A DNA stretch of 64,000 nucleotides from Erysipelotrichaceae bacterium (GCA_017515475.1 JAFWFS010000013.1:116891-180890), one strand, 5' to 3'. Positions 10,601-19,011 are shown, numbered from the stretch's first letter. Numbers and translations are program-made. Notes: generated from the sequence alone by a model not told the origin.

Positions 10601-10967
10601 CGGTATTGCCAATCTTGGCGGTACGTTCGACGGCAAAGACGTTAACGTAGTCTTCGGCACTGGTGCAGGTGAAAACGGAACCTGCACAGGCGAATCCTGT
10701 GATCTTTCCACGACAAACATTTATGGCCAGACCACTTATGCTGCCGGAAGGATCTGGTTCCCGCACTGGACAGCAATCTACAGCGGAGCTGCTTCACCTC
10801 CATATCTCTACACGGTTACAATGGATACCGGTGAAGTAATCAGCGGAGCAACCAACGATACCTCTATCCACGAAAGTACATCCGGCGGATCAAAAGCGAA
10901 AGTCTGCGTATCTCCAAGTTCAGGCGGATCGCAGGCATGCGTCACATTGAATGCCATAGCTCAATAA
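7635..10967 (+). CDS. pbpA: Bifunctional penicillin-binding protein 1A with long charged N-terminal tail
   Basis: Peptidoglycan glycosyltransferase/transpeptidase of 1110 residues. Residues 1-258 form a Lys/Glu-rich cytoplasmic tail, then one membrane anchor (about 259-287). The GT51 domain shows EDSRFFEHFGFD (about 343), QGGSTVTMQLIKN (about 373) and a conserved stretch ending GVQKAAQYYFGKD. The transpeptidase domain has SSFK (about 652), SQN (about 710) and KTGT (about 842). The tail is much longer than in usual class A PBPs and contains repeated blocks of Lys/Glu plus Phe/Leu. A bidirectional terminator follows. The gene symbol is generic. Confidence 0.93.
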   Translation: MRQEIELNKSQERNLNKVRKKAQKHQEQREPVLHEEGRKPVEMPIEASLQKTEEVPKEKKSLKELLHINQDTEAKEKKEKRFDLKKLIPTLPKKKETLPVQPVNEESKKNASTSMQEFFEPIRPLNMKEDKTMAKEITDKVKTEEPLHTEPVSEKKKLDIGNKLKDFFGRIKLPEKKEKQAEIIESIVEQPIANETKTVQNASAEPAGEKKKEVSFKFLKSAENKEKKESSKFFNFKNKDKEEKKEKTEKNPRPKAKGITFAMAILTCIVLFLGICGAVGAFVFAYKLCEDKPTLDVKDLVSPDSTTVFDNEGNKIMELGMYLRENIEYQDMPNCLIDAFLAIEDSRFFEHFGFDIPRFTKAAIENFRTRDFSQGGSTVTMQLIKNSYYSIDADDQSTIAEREGMGGIKRKMQEIVLALELELRTDVTKQEIIAMYINKVNYGNNIRGVQKAAQYYFGKDAKNLSLTESAFLAGLINSPNTYNPYNDLYKNDNYYLDPDSEYLKAGTARRNEVIDLMLMHGYITEAEADLAKSVRLEDLLVGVDVSFTEMNEKYQAYIDAVIDEVIESTGESPYDTGMQIYTNMNAYMQEYIYDMQNEADYIGITFPNKLCQSAIVVMDNQNGSVEALGGGRGEQDSARQFNRATSAYLNPGSSFKPIVDYALCLEALGYATSHTFTDMPYYLYGGSVLISNYDHQYYGDMLMTEALGRSQNTPAVQALAAVVEEKGEEYVIDYLNSIGFKFDYSDFDLQFAIGGNRCTVTPLQLAAAHAMFMNGGRYIKPHTINYIVYNDGRGNFVADTQGVQRLSKETAWMMAYLEEYNMSGSFSSLMWYCKRYVDYPLYGKTGTTDWGNSGRDYGIPTGATKDSWLVMQTNKYTISCWTGYDQLEKGAYFSTAEYQANTKSKIVTKILNELETHYTGEYDPHTPLEKPDSVVSITHVKGAYPYAYSNGSYATVTGWISEKALEEHPLVSPSTAYAYGTSFKKYISGGIANLGGTFDGKDVNVVFGTGAGENGTCTGESCDLSTTNIYGQTTYAAGRIWFPHWTAIYSGAASPPYLYTVTMDTGEVISGATNDTSIHESTSGGSKAKVCVSPSSGGSQACVTLNAIAQ

Positions 10968-10995
10968 AAAAGAGATTCGATTGAATCTCTTTTAT
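10968..10995 (+). terminator. Bidirectional terminator between PBP gene and der
   Basis: Stem AAAAGAGATTC / GAATCTCTTTT with a short loop, flanked by A and T runs, between converging genes. Confidence 0.8.
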
Positions 10996-12305
10996 TTTTC
11001 CGGTTTCTTTCTACAGATGATCTGAATCGGCACACCCGTGAAATCAAACGCTTCTCTTAAACTGTTTTCAATATATCTCTCATAAGAGAAATGCATCAGT
11101 TCAGGATCGTTCACAAACAGTACGATCGTACATGGAGCGGTAGATACCTGGGATGCGTAATAGATCTTCAGTTTCTTTCCGTTGTGCGGTTTTGCCGGGT
11201 TGGCAAGCTGGGCATCCAGGATGACTTCGTTTAAGATGTTGGTTCTGATGTGCCTGTTCAGGTTTTCGTATACCTGATCGATCAAAGGAAGCAGCGTATC
11301 GATCCTTTTTGCCTGTTTGGCGGATACAAAGGCGATTGGGGCATAATCCAGATAGACAAACTGTTTTCTGATCTCTTTTGTGATGTTAGACATCGTCTTA
11401 TCGTCTTTATCAACCAGATCCCATTTGTTATAGACGATGATCACGCCTTTTTTTGCTTCATGAGCCAGACCGGCCACGTGCTTGTCCTGTTCGATGATTC
11501 CCGTAGAACCATCCAGCAGCACCAGAGCCAGATCGCTTCGTTCTATTGCCGATTTCGCTCTTAGAACAGAGTATTTCTCTACGTTCTCGTAGATCTTCCC
11601 TCTTTTTCTGATGCCTGCAGTATCGATAACGACATAGTCCTTGCCGTTCGCGTTGAAAGCCGTATCGATCGCATCTCTGGTCGTTCCTTCGATATCCGAA
11701 ACGATGACTCTGTCCTGTTTCAGAAATGCGTTTGTGAGAGATGATTTTCCGACATTTGGTCTGCCGATCACCGCAAAACGGATCTTGCCCTCGTATTCGT
11801 CGATCTGCTTCTCCGGCATCAGTTCTACGACCTTATCCAGCAGGTCTCCTATGCCGATACCGTGAACACCCGATATGGCGATCGGATCGCCTATACCGAG
11901 CTGATAGTATTCATAGATATCGTCGATCTTGCTGATGTCGTCGATCTTATTGACAGCCAGAATGACCGGCTTTTTCGATTTCCGTAAGAGTCGGGAAATG
12001 TATTCATCATCTCCGGTCAGACCGCTTCTTCCGTCAGTCAAGAAAATGATGACATCCGCTTCTTCAATGGCGATCTCAACCTGAGCATTAATCTCTTTCT
12101 GAAAAGGAACATCCTCGATCTGAATGCCTCCCGTATCGATCAGGCGATAGGTCTTGGAAAGCCACTGACAGTCTCCATAGATCCTGTCTCTGGTTACGCC
12201 CGGAGTATCTTCTACGATAGAAACGCGTTCCTGCAGCATACGATTAAAAACTGTCGACTTACCGACATTGGGTCTCCCAACGATTGCGACAGTTCCATCT
12301 ATCAT
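10992..12305 (-). CDS. der: Ribosome biogenesis GTPase Der (EngA)
   Basis: Essential double GTPase needed for 50S assembly. 437 residues with two G domains: GRPNVGKST (about 9) with DTPG, and GRPNVGKSS (about 182) with DTAG; each has an NKxD-type motif (NKID, NKWD). The C-terminal KH-like domain (about 350-437) holds the motif AQLANPAKPHNGKKLKIYY. Follows cmk after 2 nt; the cmk-der pair is common in Firmicutes. Confidence 0.97.
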   Translation of the reverse strand: MIDGTVAIVGRPNVGKSTVFNRMLQERVSIVEDTPGVTRDRIYGDCQWLSKTYRLIDTGGIQIEDVPFQKEINAQVEIAIEEADVIIFLTDGRSGLTGDDEYISRLLRKSKKPVILAVNKIDDISKIDDIYEYYQLGIGDPIAISGVHGIGIGDLLDKVVELMPEKQIDEYEGKIRFAVIGRPNVGKSSLTNAFLKQDRVIVSDIEGTTRDAIDTAFNANGKDYVVIDTAGIRKRGKIYENVEKYSVLRAKSAIERSDLALVLLDGSTGIIEQDKHVAGLAHEAKKGVIIVYNKWDLVDKDDKTMSNITKEIRKQFVYLDYAPIAFVSAKQAKRIDTLLPLIDQVYENLNRHIRTNILNEVILDAQLANPAKPHNGKKLKIYYASQVSTAPCTIVLFVNDPELMHFSYERYIENSLREAFDFTGVPIQIICRKKPEK

Positions 12306-12307
12306 TT

Positions 12308-12970
12308 TTAATCTCCTGTTTTCTCTGCTATGATTTTCAGGACCAAGTCCGTGACTTCTTCCAGATTCAGATCAGAAGTATCGATCTCGATCGCATCTTC
12401 CGCTTTCGTCAGCGGAGAGAACTCGCGATGCATGTCCTGATAGTCTCTCTTACGGATATCATCCAGGATCTGTTCATAATCCGCTTCCAGTCCTTTTTCC
12501 TGATTCTGCAGTACCCTTCTTTGCGCTCTTGCTTCGGCGCTGGCTGTCAGATAAATCTTAACCGGAGCATCCTTCAATACCACGGTCCCGATATCTCTGC
12601 CATCCAGAATATATCCGCCTTCTTCGCAGATCTTCTGCTGCATGGCTACAAGGGCTTTTCTGCATCCTTCCAGTTTGGATACGTCCGAAGCTCCCATGGA
12701 TATTTCGTTGGTCCGGATCTCATCGGAAACATCTTCCCCATCCAGGATCACTCTTCCATCCGGAAGCATCTGCAGATCCATTGCTTCAATCATGGACACG
12801 ATTCTGTTTTCATCATCCAAAGGAATCTCTTTTCTGAATGCATCATAGGCCACAGCCCGATACATCGCGCCTGTGTCCAGATGCGTATAACCTAAACGTT
12901 CTGCCAGAATGTCGGCAATCGTCGACTTTCCGGCAGCGCTTGGTCCATCTATGGCGATATTGATCTTCAT
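12308..12970 (-). CDS. cmk: Cytidylate kinase
   Basis: Phosphorylates CMP and dCMP. 220 residues with the P-loop GPSAAGKST (about 8-16), LDTGAMYRA, and the NMP-binding DGRDIGTVV segment (about 150). The ATG overlaps the stop of the preceding hypothetical gene by one base (TAATG) and der follows after 2 nt, so the three form one transcription unit. Confidence 0.96.
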   Translation of the reverse strand: MKINIAIDGPSAAGKSTIADILAERLGYTHLDTGAMYRAVAYDAFRKEIPLDDENRIVSMIEAMDLQMLPDGRVILDGEDVSDEIRTNEISMGASDVSKLEGCRKALVAMQQKICEEGGYILDGRDIGTVVLKDAPVKIYLTASAEARAQRRVLQNQEKGLEADYEQILDDIRKRDYQDMHREFSPLTKAEDAIEIDTSDLNLEEVTDLVLKIIAEKTGD

Positions 12971-14217
12971 TAGAATATTCCTTTTGTCTTAAAGATATAG
13001 AATACGATCAGTCCTAATACTGCGACCAGAATGATGATCAGAATGATCAGAATGATATTCAAAACAGTATTTGATCCTTCTTCTTCATCGTCATCGAGCA
13101 TATCGTCCGTATCTGTTGCGGAAACGACAAATGGAATGGTTTCAGAAACGGTATCTCTGGCCTGTTCCTTTTCCAGTTCCTTCAGATTCTTGATCTCAAT
13201 GACTTCTTCTTCTTTTTCTTCTTCCAGTGTCTTGGCCAGAACAGGATGTTCCTCGACCGTATCTCTTAACGGTTCAAGTTCCGGTTCTTCTTCGATCGTA
13301 TCCATGCCGGCCATCTCATCCATGAGCTTGTTGATTTCCATGGACACGGTGCTGGAGAAGTCTTCATCGGAATCCGGATATTCATTGACCGGTTCTGCAA
13401 CAGGAGCAGGCGCTGCAGGAACTTCCTGACCCGGATGTCTGACTTCGTTGATCATGTCGTTTGTCAGCTGAGAGATCGTCTGTCCTCCGTTAACACGGTT
13501 GTATTCAGCGACATCATTCATCGTTTCATTCAGATAATAGTTATCCGCATCCGTTCTATGATCGATTGCGTGATTGTCCACTGGAGGCATATAGTTTGGA
13601 GCGCCTTGCGGAGCTGCATTCGGATATGGCATCTGCGGATTTGAAACATTCGGATACTGCGGCTGATTCGGCGCATTGTAGTAGTTCTGATTCGGATAAT
13701 TCAGTGTACCGTCATTTACCAGTGCGCTGTTCTGCGGTGCAGGATTGACATTAACCGGTTCGGCAAACTGTGCCATCTGCGGATTCACCTGAGGATTGTA
13801 TCCTCCTCTGTTGTCGTATCCCTGTTGCTGCTGCGGCGCTTCAGGATAAACCGGCTGAGCATTCGGATTGCTATAAGAGACGTAAGAATTTTCGGCAGGT
13901 TTTGCCTGAGGCTGCTGGTTGTCGCTTTTGGGGGGCATCTCCTGCAGATCGGTCCAATCGAAAGAACCTCCATTATTCTGGTTCGCAAAAGAACTGACAA
14001 GCTGTTCGATCGGCGTCTCTTCAAAATCAACCCATGAATACTTCGGATCTTGCGGTCTGTTCTGCTGAGGCTGCTGAGAACCCGGATACTGTCCTGTTAA
14101 ACTGTCCAGTCTGTCTTTATAGTTTGATAAATCATTCGTAGATAAAGAAGACTCCTTATCGTTTGTCAGAGAGTCTCTGTAATCCGCGTATTTTTGTGTT
14201 CTTGTTAATTTAGCCAT
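12970..14217 (-). CDS. Tail-anchored, Gln/Asn/Pro-rich protein of unknown function
   Basis: I do not recognise a family by function. 415 residues. The N-terminus (MAKLTRTQKYADYRDSLTND) is basic and helical and looks like a conserved cap; residues about 45-260 are low-complexity Gln/Asn/Pro/Tyr-rich and probably disordered; about 265-375 is acidic; one strongly hydrophobic C-terminal helix (about 385-408) ends in a short basic tail. This reads as a tail-anchored membrane protein with its bulk in the cytoplasm. Start supported by a GGAGG site. It heads the unit with cmk and der. Confidence 0.6.
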   Translation of the reverse strand: MAKLTRTQKYADYRDSLTNDKESSLSTNDLSNYKDRLDSLTGQYPGSQQPQQNRPQDPKYSWVDFEETPIEQLVSSFANQNNGGSFDWTDLQEMPPKSDNQQPQAKPAENSYVSYSNPNAQPVYPEAPQQQQGYDNRGGYNPQVNPQMAQFAEPVNVNPAPQNSALVNDGTLNYPNQNYYNAPNQPQYPNVSNPQMPYPNAAPQGAPNYMPPVDNHAIDHRTDADNYYLNETMNDVAEYNRVNGGQTISQLTNDMINEVRHPGQEVPAAPAPVAEPVNEYPDSDEDFSSTVSMEINKLMDEMAGMDTIEEEPELEPLRDTVEEHPVLAKTLEEEKEEEVIEIKNLKELEKEQARDTVSETIPFVVSATDTDDMLDDDEEEGSNTVLNIILIILIIILVAVLGLIVFYIFKTKGIF

Positions 14218-14303
14218 AACAAAACCTCCAAATTTTTACCTTAAGATTATATCATATATACCTGTAAATATAAACAGGCAAGAATAATTCGTTTTAAAAG
14301 ATT

Positions 14304-14894
14304 TTATTTTAATAGTGGAGAAATCCGCTTGTACAGAAGCATAGTCAGGATATCGATGATGATCGCCTTGATTGCGTTAAAAGGTACGACACACAGCAGT
14401 ACAAACGTCAGCTTATCCGTTATGATCGGGAAAATGGCTTTTCCCATTCCGATGATCACATCCAAGGAAATCTCGTATAAACGGACATAGAACGGGATGA
14501 TAAACAGATAGTTTCCGGCAGCCGCCGTTAGTGTCATAATGATGGAAGCGACGATCAGAGCCTTCACGGCCTGCTTCTTGTTTCTGTTCAGCCCGTAGAT
14601 GTAGGCTGCACTGACGCAGTATACGGCAGAGAAAACAAACGCCGCCAGTTCACCTACAAATGCAGTCGATGTCGGTTTCAGCAGCAGCTTGATCAGAATC
14701 TTTACGATCTGTATCAGCAGCGCCGGAACAGGTCCCAGAGAGAATGCTCCGATCAGGCAAGGAAGATCGCCAAGATCCAGCTTATAGAAACTTGGAGCAA
14801 TGGCAATCGGAAAATCAAACAGCATCAGTACAGCGCCTAAGGCACCCAAAATCGCAATACTACAGATATTCTTAACACTCAAATATTTCTTCAA
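14304..14894 (-). CDS. ribU: ECF transporter S component, riboflavin type
   Basis: Membrane protein of 196 residues with about six hydrophobic segments and an FPIAIAPSFYKLDLGDLP stretch near residues 27-44, typical of riboflavin-binding RibU S components. It should work with the shared EcfA/EcfA'/EcfT energising module encoded elsewhere. The FMN riboswitch immediately upstream supports riboflavin as substrate. The reading frame starts with TTG at 14894; no ATG or GTG is better placed after the AGAGAGG ribosome site. Confidence 0.88.
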   Translation of the reverse strand: MKKYLSVKNICSIAILGALGAVLMLFDFPIAIAPSFYKLDLGDLPCLIGAFSLGPVPALLIQIVKILIKLLLKPTSTAFVGELAAFVFSAVYCVSAAYIYGLNRNKKQAVKALIVASIIMTLTAAAGNYLFIIPFYVRLYEISLDVIIGMGKAIFPIITDKLTFVLLCVVPFNAIKAIIIDILTMLLYKRISPLLK

Positions 14895-14907
14895 AATAAA
14901 AAACCTC

Positions 14908-15010
14908 TCTCATCCTGACTGTACAGTCGCCACCTGAATCCCACAGGTTCTGCCTTTCTGCTCGCGGGGTATACCGCCGATCAAGGAATTGCACCTTGCC
15001 CCGATGTTCT
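14908..15010 (-). ncRNA. FMN riboswitch (RFN element) controlling ribU
   Basis: On the minus strand the conserved RFN blocks appear in order: GGGGCAAGGTGCAATTCC, then GATCGGCGGT, CCCGCGAGC, GTGGGATTCAGGTGG and GACTGTACAGTCAGGATG, closed by a short P1 stem (CATC/GATG). The distal end lies about 8 nt from an AGAGAGG ribosome site, and I see no separate terminator hairpin with a T run, so control of translation start is more likely than termination. Confidence 0.92.
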
Positions 15011-15018
15011 ACAATACG

Positions 15019-15029
15019 ATTCTACTATA
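15019..15029 (-). promoter_or_regulatory. Candidate -10 of the riboswitch transcript
   Basis: Overlapping TATAGT and TAGAAT on the minus strand just upstream of the RFN element. Confidence 0.35.
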
Positions 15030-15058
15030 ATTCACTAGGCATTGCCATAAAAATACAA

Positions 15059-15064
15059 TAGAAT
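15059..15064 (+). promoter_or_regulatory. -10 box of predicted leaderless sirtuin promoter
   Basis: TAGAAT with exactly 6 nt to the ATG at 15071 and no ribosome site. Confidence 0.4.
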
Positions 15065-15070
15065 AATAGT

Positions 15071-15784
15071 ATGATCAACAAACTGCAAAACGCCATCGAT
15101 CAGGCCGAAAAGATCGTCTTTTTCTCCGGAGCAGGCATGTCTACCGCATCCGGTATTCCTGATTTCCGTTCTTCAACCGGACTATACAAAAACATCTACC
15201 GGGCTGAAGAGATGCTTTCGCATACATTCTTCAAGCGCTATCCGGAAGACTTCTATGACTTCTACAAGACAAAGATGCTCTATCCTGACGCCAAACCGAA
15301 CTATGCCCACGAATTCATTGCAAAGCTGCAGGATTACAAGGATGTTTCCGTTGTAACCCAGAACATTGACGGACTGCATCAGGCTGCCGGAAGCAAGAAG
15401 GTCTACGAACTGCACGGATCGGTTTTAAGAAACTACTGCACGCACTGCCACAGATTCTTTGACCTGTCCTACATTATAAAGTCTGAAGGTGTTCCGAAAT
15501 GTGACAAATGTGGAGCCATCATCAAACCGGATGTCGTGCTTTATGAAGAATCTCTGGATGAAAACGTCATCAACGGTGCCTTAAGAGTCATATCCCAGGC
15601 TGATCTTCTGGTAGTATGCGGAACATCCCTGGTCGTCTATCCTGCTGCAGGATTTATCCGCTACTTCTCCGGCAACAATCTTGCCATTATCAATAGAGAT
15701 GCAACATCCTACGACAGCAACTGCGATATCGTCATCCATGACGATCTGGTAAAAACCTTTAAACAATTAAAGATCCGGGATTAA
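15071..15784 (+). CDS. cobB: NAD-dependent protein deacylase, sirtuin family
   Basis: Removes acyl groups from lysines using NAD+. 237 residues with the whole sirtuin signature: FSGAGMSTASGIPDFRS (about 19-35), TQNIDGLHQAAG (about 96), catalytic His in ELHGS (about 116), and a zinc site built from CTHC and CDKC (about 124-143). Divergent from ribU. Start chosen because a -10 box lies 6 nt upstream, predicting a leaderless mRNA. Confidence 0.94.
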   Translation: MINKLQNAIDQAEKIVFFSGAGMSTASGIPDFRSSTGLYKNIYRAEEMLSHTFFKRYPEDFYDFYKTKMLYPDAKPNYAHEFIAKLQDYKDVSVVTQNIDGLHQAAGSKKVYELHGSVLRNYCTHCHRFFDLSYIIKSEGVPKCDKCGAIIKPDVVLYEESLDENVINGALRVISQADLLVVCGTSLVVYPAAGFIRYFSGNNLAIINRDATSYDSNCDIVIHDDLVKTFKQLKIRD

Positions 15785-15798
15785 CCCGGATCTTTTAT
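15769..15798 (+). terminator. Bidirectional terminator between sirtuin gene and glpK
   Basis: Stem AAAGATCCGGG / CCCGGATCTTT around the sirtuin stop codon, with T run; genes converge here. Confidence 0.8.
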
Positions 15799-17268
15799 TT
15801 AGAACTTCAGTGTGGCATCTACGGCCGCCAACCATCTGCCGTATTTTTCTTCAACTTCCTCGTGAGACATCTTCGGTTCATAGACCAGGGCATCCTCATC
15901 CCTGAAGTCTTCACGTTTATAGAAGTCTACGGCCAGACCGGCAAGTCTTGCAGCGCCTAATGCGGTGGTTTCCGCCAGCTGCGGCTTTATGACCGGAATC
16001 TCCAGAATATCCGACTGGAACTGTACCAGCATCTTATTGACACTGGCACCGCCATCAACCTTGATCATGCCGATCTTTTCATGCAGATCCTCTTCCATGA
16101 CCTTGATCAGATCTTTTGACTGATATGCCATCGCTTCGATGCAGGCTCTGGCAATATGTCCCCTGTTCGTACCTCTGGTCAAGCCGAAGATCGCACCCTT
16201 GCACTTGTCGTTCCAGTATGGAGCACCGAGGCCGGTAAACGCCGGCACAACGATAACGCCGTTGGAGTCCTGAACACTGGCAGCCAGCTCTTCGGAATCC
16301 TTGGCATTGGCAAAGAATTTCATCTCGTCTCTCAGCCACTGAATCAAGGATCCGGATACGAAAATCGAACCTTCCAGAGCATACTTCACTTCATCGCCGA
16401 TCTTCCAGGCTACTGTCGAAAGCAGACCGTACCTGGAAATGATCGCCTCATCCCCGGTATTGACCAGAATAAATCCGCCTGTGCCGTAGGTATTCTTGAC
16501 ATTGGATTTCTCGAAGCAGGACTCTCCAAAAAGAGCAGCCTGCTGGTCACCGACCAGAGCACTGATCGGGCAGGTATGATTAAAGAAGTGGCGCGGATCG
16601 ATGTAACCGAAAACGCCGGAAGTCGCCTTGATTTCCGGAAGCATTGCTCTTGGAATATCAAAGATCTTCAGCAGTTCATCGTCCCAGTTCAGTGTATGAA
16701 TGTTAAACAGCAGTGTTCTGGAAGCGTTCGTAACATCCGTCGCGTGAACCTCGCCGCAGGTAAACTTCCAAAGCAGGAAGGTATCGATCGTACCGAAGAT
16801 CAGATCAGGATTTTCCTTGACGCCCGGAACATTGTCTCTGATCCATTTGATCTTGGAAGCACTGAAATAAGGGTCCAATACAAGACCGGTCTTTTCCTTG
16901 ATGAAAGGTTCCAGTCCTTCTTCTTTCAGTTTATTAACGATATCGGAAGTCTGTCTTGACTGCCAGACGATCGCATGGTATACAGGAAGACCCGTATTCT
17001 TGTCCCAGACTACCGTTGTCTCTCTCTGGTTGGTAATGCCGATCGAAGCGATCTGTTCCGGCTTGATCTGTCCACCATCGAATACCTGGGCAATGACCGC
17101 CAGTGTGGAAAGCCAGATCTCGTTGGCATCCTGTTCTACCCATCCCGGCTGCGGGAAGAAGTTGGTGATCTCTTTCTGCGCGACTCTGACGACTTTCTGG
17201 TCCTTGTCAAAAATGATTGCCCGTGTACTGGTTGTACCCTGGTCAATCGCTAAGATGTACTTTTCCAT
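15799..17268 (-). CDS. glpK: Glycerol kinase
   Basis: Phosphorylates glycerol to glycerol-3-phosphate. 489 residues from the chosen ATG; FGGY-kinase signatures AIDQGTTSTRA (about 7), VGDQQAALFGE (about 240) and GLGAPYWN. The His in RHFFN (about 227) aligns with the residue phosphorylated by HPr in Gram-positive glycerol kinases, so PTS control is plausible. An in-frame ATG 15 nt upstream is possible, but AGGAG fits the ATG at 17268. Divergent from the nucleotidyltransferase gene. Confidence 0.95.
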   Translation of the reverse strand: MEKYILAIDQGTTSTRAIIFDKDQKVVRVAQKEITNFFPQPGWVEQDANEIWLSTLAVIAQVFDGGQIKPEQIASIGITNQRETTVVWDKNTGLPVYHAIVWQSRQTSDIVNKLKEEGLEPFIKEKTGLVLDPYFSASKIKWIRDNVPGVKENPDLIFGTIDTFLLWKFTCGEVHATDVTNASRTLLFNIHTLNWDDELLKIFDIPRAMLPEIKATSGVFGYIDPRHFFNHTCPISALVGDQQAALFGESCFEKSNVKNTYGTGGFILVNTGDEAIISRYGLLSTVAWKIGDEVKYALEGSIFVSGSLIQWLRDEMKFFANAKDSEELAASVQDSNGVIVVPAFTGLGAPYWNDKCKGAIFGLTRGTNRGHIARACIEAMAYQSKDLIKVMEEDLHEKIGMIKVDGGASVNKMLVQFQSDILEIPVIKPQLAETTALGAARLAGLAVDFYKREDFRDEDALVYEPKMSHEEVEEKYGRWLAAVDATLKF

Positions 17269-17295
17269 ATTATTGCTCCTCACTCATCTAAAACT

Positions 17296-17305
17296 ATTAT
17301 ATAAT
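17296..17305. promoter_or_regulatory. Overlapping divergent -10 boxes of glpK and nucleotidyltransferase gene
   Basis: TATAAT can be read on the minus strand (17296-17301) and on the plus strand (17300-17305) in one AT-rich run; both genes then have ordinary leaders with ribosome sites. Confidence 0.5.
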
Positions 17306-17330
17306 AAATACGGGTTTGGAGGATTTCATA

Positions 17331-18248
17331 ATGAAAGAAACATTGGTTATTCTGGCGGCCGGTATGGGTTCCAGATATGGCGGACTGAAGCAGATCGACG
17401 GTGTCGGAAACCATAATGAACCGATCATTGAATTTACGATCTACGATGCGATCAAGACAGGATTTAAAAAAGTCGTTCTGATCATTAAGAAGGAACATCA
17501 AGAAATCTTTGAAGAATCGCTGGTAAAAAAGGTAAGGCCTTTCATTGAAGTAGAGTACGCTTTTCAGGATCTTGACGATCTGCCGGACGGAATAGCCGTT
17601 CCGGAAGAAAGAATCAAGCCATGGGGAACAACGCATGCCCTGCTGTCGTGCAGAGACATCCTGAAAGACGATCCGTTTATCGTCTGCAACGCAGATGACT
17701 TCTATGGAAGAAACGCTTTCGAGAAGACGATGGAATTCTTCCATAACGGCATCGGCAATGACGTCTATTGCATGGTTGGATACAAGGTAGAAAACACCTT
17801 AAGCGATAACGGTACGGTTACCAGAGGAGTCTGTCAGAAGGATGACGAAGGATATCTGGCATCCATCAGAGAAGTCATGAATATCAGATGGAATGAAACG
17901 CATGACGGCGTAGAATACGAAGAGAACGGCGAATATGTTCCAATGGAGATGGGCACCCCTGTATCCATGAACTTCTGGGGTTTCATGCCTAGCGTCTTGG
18001 ACAGATTCATGGAAATCTTCAGGAATGAGCTTCCTCATGGAATTGAAAGCAATCCGCTGAAGTACGAAGCTTTGCTGCCTAACCATGTGGGTCTCCTGGT
18101 AAAACAGGGAAGCTCCAAGGTCAAGGTTCTTACTTCGGAAGATTCCTGGTTCGGCGTAACCTACAAAGAAGACAAACCGGGCGTCGTTGCCAAGATACAG
18201 TCCCTGAAAGATGACGGGACCTATCCGGACGAACTGTTTAAACAATAA
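17331..18248 (+). CDS. Sugar-phosphate nucleotidyltransferase family protein
   Basis: GT-A fold nucleotidyltransferase of 305 residues, probably making an NDP-sugar or related activated compound. The N-terminal VILAAGMGSRYGGLKQID (about 5-22) is the nucleotide-binding motif; CNADDFYG (about 122) provides the metal-binding Asp pair. The C-terminal half does not match a specific sugar class I can name. GGAGG lies 8 nt before the ATG at 17331. Confidence 0.8.
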   Translation: MKETLVILAAGMGSRYGGLKQIDGVGNHNEPIIEFTIYDAIKTGFKKVVLIIKKEHQEIFEESLVKKVRPFIEVEYAFQDLDDLPDGIAVPEERIKPWGTTHALLSCRDILKDDPFIVCNADDFYGRNAFEKTMEFFHNGIGNDVYCMVGYKVENTLSDNGTVTRGVCQKDDEGYLASIREVMNIRWNETHDGVEYEENGEYVPMEMGTPVSMNFWGFMPSVLDRFMEIFRNELPHGIESNPLKYEALLPNHVGLLVKQGSSKVKVLTSEDSWFGVTYKEDKPGVVAKIQSLKDDGTYPDELFKQ

Positions 18249-18259
18249 CGGAAAAACAA

Positions 18260-18303
18260 AAAAACGGGTCATTACTGAACTGTAACAGGAACCCGTTTTT
18301 TTC
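18260..18303 (+). terminator. Bidirectional terminator
   Basis: Stem AAAAACGGGT / ACCCGTTTTT with a 21-nt loop that holds a smaller stem, between converging genes. Confidence 0.75.
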
Positions 18304-18309
18304 TTGTTT

Positions 18310-19008
18310 CTAGAATAGCTGATCTTCTTTTGATTCTTTGCCGATCACTTTAAGAATAACGAAGTAGAGCGATAGAACGATTACGTTGAATACGATAAGA
18401 AGAACATTGCTCCCCTGCATCAGACAGAAATCATACAATCCGTGATACAGTACCGGAACAATCAAAGCATAAAACAGACTGCGTTTCGAGTCAAGATACT
18501 GGACTCTTTCGGTTTCCTGTCTCCTGCGACTGAATTTCGCTCTGGACAGGAATATACCCATCATGACCGAAAAAGAAAAATGTCCGGGTATGGAAGTCAC
18601 TGCTCTGCTTAAGACTGCGGAAAAACCGTACCTGAATAAATAAACGATGTTTTCAGCCATTGCGAATCCCATGGATTCAAACACGCAGTAAACCATGCCG
18701 TCAAACGTAGAATCGAAAGCTTCGTGATTCCATATGACTTTCTTCGTGATCAGATATTTGCCTGATTCTTCAACAAGAGCGGCGCATATGAACGCATCGA
18801 TCAGATTGAACAAAGTATAGTTGTGTACGTTTCCGTAAAGAACCAGGTTCAGATAGGTCTCGATATAGTAGATCGGGATTGACGATAAACAGCCCAGCAC
18901 AAAAAGAAAGAGAAGCAGTTTAATAGGTTCTTTATTGATTCTGTCCTTGCGGTATACGTAGATAAGAAGCAGTATCGGCGGCAGAATCGTCAATGCAGAA
19001 ACAAGCAT
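18310..19008 (-). CDS. prsW: PrsW-family intramembrane metalloprotease
   Basis: Membrane protein of 232 residues with about seven hydrophobic helices. The PrsW hallmarks are present: Glu-Glu in ALVEESGKYL (about 93), His in GHFSFSVMMG (about 142) and His in LYHGLYDF (about 193). In Bacillus subtilis PrsW clips an anti-sigma factor; no anti-sigma gene is nearby, so the substrate is unknown. It begins 3 nt after the dipeptidase gene. Confidence 0.88.
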   Translation of the reverse strand: MLVSALTILPPILLLIYVYRKDRINKEPIKLLLFLFVLGCLSSIPIYYIETYLNLVLYGNVHNYTLFNLIDAFICAALVEESGKYLITKKVIWNHEAFDSTFDGMVYCVFESMGFAMAENIVYLFRYGFSAVLSRAVTSIPGHFSFSVMMGIFLSRAKFSRRRQETERVQYLDSKRSLFYALIVPVLYHGLYDFCLMQGSNVLLIVFNVIVLSLYFVILKVIGKESKEDQLF

Positions 19009-19011
19009 TTT

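Noticed and set aside
7635..10967. Long opposite-strand open frames under the PBP gene and many other genes
   Set aside because: Shadows of real genes: no domains, no ribosome sites, and composition follows the true strand.
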